Shown piece after piece: positions 14,672 through 16,218 of a DNA stretch of 16,218 bases (positions are counted from its first letter, which is position 1; every line of letters starts with the position of its first letter). This stretch comes from CAYRTD01 sp964426915 (GTDB taxonomy: Bacteria > Bacteroidota > Bacteroidia > Bacteroidales > GCA-2748055), in assembly GCA_964426915.1 (NCBI GenBank), contig CAYRTD010000095.1, forward strand, positions 1 through 16,218. Reading direction: 5' to 3'. The notes beneath the pieces are model-generated. The model was given only the letters and a program-made list of their open reading frames with translations. It ran no database searches and was not told the DNA's origin. Both the position numbers and the translations under genes were made by a program.

Positions 14672-14771
14672 TCAATTATTACTAAAGAAAGAAAAAAAAA
14701 TGAAGCCAACCTAAACAAATAACTCGATTTTTCATTTCACGAATAACAAGAGAGGTTTTCTCACGACGGTC

Positions 14772-14788
14772 GAACAGCCGAACTGTTC
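14772..14788 (+). promoter_or_regulatory. Inverted repeat upstream of the cysteine-rich protein gene
   Basis: GAACAG at 14772-14777 is inverted as CTGTTC at 14783-14788 around CCGAA, ending 17 bases before the ATG at 14806. It could be an operator or an mRNA hairpin close to the ribosome entry region. No known site is recognised; the spacing does not fit the LexA boxes I know. Confidence 0.3.
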
Positions 14789-14805
14789 AAGCAAATATTT
14801 CAATC

Positions 14806-15507
14806 ATGAAAGATTTTAAGTTTTTATTGATTTTAGGTTTTCTATTAACCTCTCTATCTGTGTATGCACAAACTGATTGTTTACCTGAAGATGAAGCTGG
14901 GTTATGCACTGACATTGCAGAGGACATAGTAGACACTGTTGAACATCCTCACTATCCGGGTTGTCCATTGACAGTAGAGTATGACCTTAGGATTTGTCAA
15001 GGAGAATTTCAAATTGCTAATTTGAGTATATTAGAAATTCCCTTTGGCTCTGATGAATGTGGTCCATTGGTTTCTGATTTACTGGATGCATTCTTTAGCG
15101 GAGACCAACTTAAATTGGAGAGAGTACTCACTAATTTTTGGTCGGGCACGGAGGAAGCTCTAGCTGATTTGCTTTTTGCGGAGGCAATAGATGAGGGTCC
15201 TTTAGCCTTGTTTTATTGTGGTACAGGGCTACAAACCTTTACTGCGGGATTCTATCGAGGTTCATGCGTATCTTCATGTGTTTCTGTAAATGAGAGAGGA
15301 GGTATAAAGATTGATCAAGTTTCTTGTGGTACAACTTGTTGCATACTGAAAAGAGAATATTGCATTGATCCAGAGACGGGAGAAGAAGTAGTCGTAGAAT
15401 CAGTAGAACAAGTGAATCCAGGTGAGTGTTTTTTAGTTGAAAGACCAGAATGCCCCGAAGGGTCATTATTTCAAAGTCCTTGTTTTGAATTATGTGAAAA
15501 CGATTAA
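14806..15507 (+). CDS. Secreted cysteine-rich protein of unknown function
   Basis: A 233-residue protein with a clear signal peptide (MKDFKFLLILGFLLTSLSVYA, cleavage likely after Ala21). The mature chain contains 16 cysteines, some in close groups such as SCVSSC and SCGTTCC, and is acidic, suggesting an extracellular disulfide-stabilised fold. No enzyme motif or known domain is recognised. The C-terminal third (CIDPETGEEV... ECFLVERPECPEGSLFQSPC) has short cysteine-bounded loops like repeats in secreted adhesion or inhibitor proteins, but this is only appearance. The start fits the signal peptide. The next gene begins 11 bases after its stop, so the pair is probably one transcript and may work together outside the cell. 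Confidence 0.85.
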   Translation: MKDFKFLLILGFLLTSLSVYAQTDCLPEDEAGLCTDIAEDIVDTVEHPHYPGCPLTVEYDLRICQGEFQIANLSILEIPFGSDECGPLVSDLLDAFFSGDQLKLERVLTNFWSGTEEALADLLFAEAIDEGPLALFYCGTGLQTFTAGFYRGSCVSSCVSVNERGGIKIDQVSCGTTCCILKREYCIDPETGEEVVVESVEQVNPGECFLVERPECPEGSLFQSPCFELCEND

Positions 15508-15518
15508 AACGATATATC

Positions 15519-16218
15519 ATGTTAAAGAATATAATAAAACATACGACTTCGATTTTACTGATAGTAATGGTTTTTCCATTAATGTCAATAGCACAGGTAT
15601 ATTCCGATGCTATTGGCGTGACAGCCTTATTACCTCAAAGTAATGGTAGTAAGACTGTTTTGTCTGAAGCCACTGGAAGTACTTTTTTTATTCCCAATGG
15701 TTTTACTTCGTATATGAATGGAGGTAAACTGAGCCCACCAGGCTTTGAGTTTAATTCTGATGCTCTGAATTGGGGGCGTATAGATCGGGATGATTTATTT
15801 GTAGATGGAAATTATGCCTACATAGAAACACCTTATGCCCTATTTCGTCGGAGTACAAAACTTATTAATAATGACATCTATGACATTTACACCCTAGGAC
15901 TTCGTGAGGGAAGTTATATTATCAAGCGAGATGCTAGGACTGGAGAGAAGATATGGGACTACCATACTGGGTTAGATAATAATGATAAATATGAATTAGA
16001 CTTGTCCATTCACGATAGACAAGATGGAAATATTGAAACATACGGTTTCCGACTTTTTTCAACAGTTTTTCCTAATCCAGTTCCAGCAGGGTCTGTAAAT
16101 AGAAAAGTCTTTAATAGTCAAACAGGCGACTTGCTTGCACAAAAATATAGTGAGTTTGAGGACAACGGTAGTTTTTGTATCAATCCCAATGGTCAACTTG
16201 GCCGTACATTCTCTATCA
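15519..16218 (+). CDS. Secreted beta-propeller-like protein, N-terminal part (runs off the window)
   Basis: An open frame from the ATG at 15519 to the last base, 233 codons with no stop. A signal peptide (hydrophobic ILLIVMVFPLMSIA, cleavage likely after Ala25) is followed by beta-rich sequence. Residues 138-148 read DARTGEKIWDY, the outer-strand motif of PQQ/WD-like propeller blades, and 197-205 (VFNSQTGDL) looks like the next blade. Such propellers bind ligands or proteins, and some carry C-terminal secretion signals in Bacteroidota; the C-terminus is not in the window. It follows the cysteine-rich protein gene by 11 bases. The propeller assignment rests on two short motifs and is tentative; presence of a gene is well supported. 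Confidence 0.8.
   Translation, partial: MLKNIIKHTTSILLIVMVFPLMSIAQVYSDAIGVTALLPQSNGSKTVLSEATGSTFFIPNGFTSYMNGGKLSPPGFEFNSDALNWGRIDRDDLFVDGNYAYIETPYALFRRSTKLINNDIYDIYTLGLREGSYIIKRDARTGEKIWDYHTGLDNNDKYELDLSIHDRQDGNIETYGFRLFSTVFPNPVPAGSVNRKVFNSQTGDLLAQKYSEFEDNGSFCINPNGQLGRTFSI

Larger units (their letters stand above)
12663..16218 (+). mobile_element. Integron-like element: tyrosine recombinase, attI-like site and cassette array (right end outside window)
   Basis: The integrase gene is followed by a GTT-containing site (13874), one complete gene cassette bounded by GTT sites at 13874 and 14665, an attC-like palindrome at the cassette's 3' end, and the start of a second cassette or the flank. The exact 9-bp complementarity between the cassette's first bases and the R''-like box at its own end is the hallmark of insertion of a closed circle at a G/TT crossover. 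Differences from textbook integrons: the integrase lacks the IntI-specific insertion and its gene is codirectional with the array. Sampled G+C is lower here (22/60 at 12961-13020 and 21/60 at 14161-14220) than in lipA (32/60 at 2281-2340), consistent with foreign origin. Confidence 0.75.
14666..16218 (+). mobile_element. Start of a second cassette (or right flank), truncated by the window end
   Basis: Begins TTAGCATC right after the crossover G at 14665. If it is a cassette, its own attC must contain GATGCTAAC, the complement of GTTAGCATC. I find no such box followed by a palindrome up to 16218, so the cassette would be longer than 1.55 kb and hold at least two codirectional genes. The alternative is that the array ends at 14665 and the chromosome resumes. 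Confidence 0.5.

Noticed and set aside
14772..14788. LexA (SOS) box suggested by GAACAG...CTGTTC
   Set aside because: Half-site order and spacing do not match the LexA sites known to me; kept only as an unnamed inverted repeat.
15437..15643. Plus-strand 68-codon frame overlapping the end of the cysteine-rich gene
   Set aside because: It is a shadow of two well-supported frames (14806-15507 and 15519 onward) and has no features of its own.

Overview
The window looks like a piece of a Bacteroidota chromosome, probably Bacteroidales or a relative, from a draft or metagenome-derived scaffold. Reasons: LytS/LytTR-type two-component genes, a secreted glycoside hydrolase family 2 enzyme, a patatin fused to an outer-membrane barrel, lipoproteins of Bacteroidota style, few Shine-Dalgarno sequences, TAnnTTTG-type promoter motifs, and a run of exactly 100 N that is a scaffold-gap placeholder.

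Positions 1-12107 are mostly ordinary chromosomal genes. A GroES-like chaperonin gene (minus) diverges from a probable operon of an EamA-type transporter, lipA and lipB (lipoate synthesis). A PlpD-like patatin with POTRA and barrel regions follows. A minus-strand operon holds a LiaF-like membrane protein, a LytS-type histidine kinase, a LytTR response regulator and a small unknown protein. Upstream of it lie tandem GGTRATY heptamers. Next come a GH2 gene whose catalytic core is lost in the scaffold gap, a MarC-family membrane protein and a small SHOCT-domain protein. An ~89-bp dispersed repeat occurs twice (76-164 and 5591-5678), each time just downstream of a minus-strand gene.

Positions 12663-16218 look like an integron built around a non-canonical integrase. 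A tyrosine recombinase with Xer-like catalytic spacing and an unusual N-terminal module is followed by a short attI-like region ending in GTTGTGCGG. Then comes a complete 791-bp gene cassette (13875-14665) carrying one lipoprotein gene and ending in an attC-like imperfect palindrome (14535-14671). The first bases of the cassette are the exact complement of the R''-like box at its own 3' end, as expected if the cassette was once a closed circle. The two mismatches in the palindrome's 18-bp arms become G.T wobbles on the bottom strand, so the bottom strand folds better, which is the strand integron integrases use. A second cassette, or the right flank, starts at 14666 with a secreted 16-cysteine protein and a secreted beta-propeller-like protein that runs off the window end.

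The integrase lacks the extra segment between catalytic boxes that defines IntI, and its gene points the same way as the cassettes. This is the most interesting part of the window. Whether this integrase and attC family has been described cannot be decided from the sequence alone.
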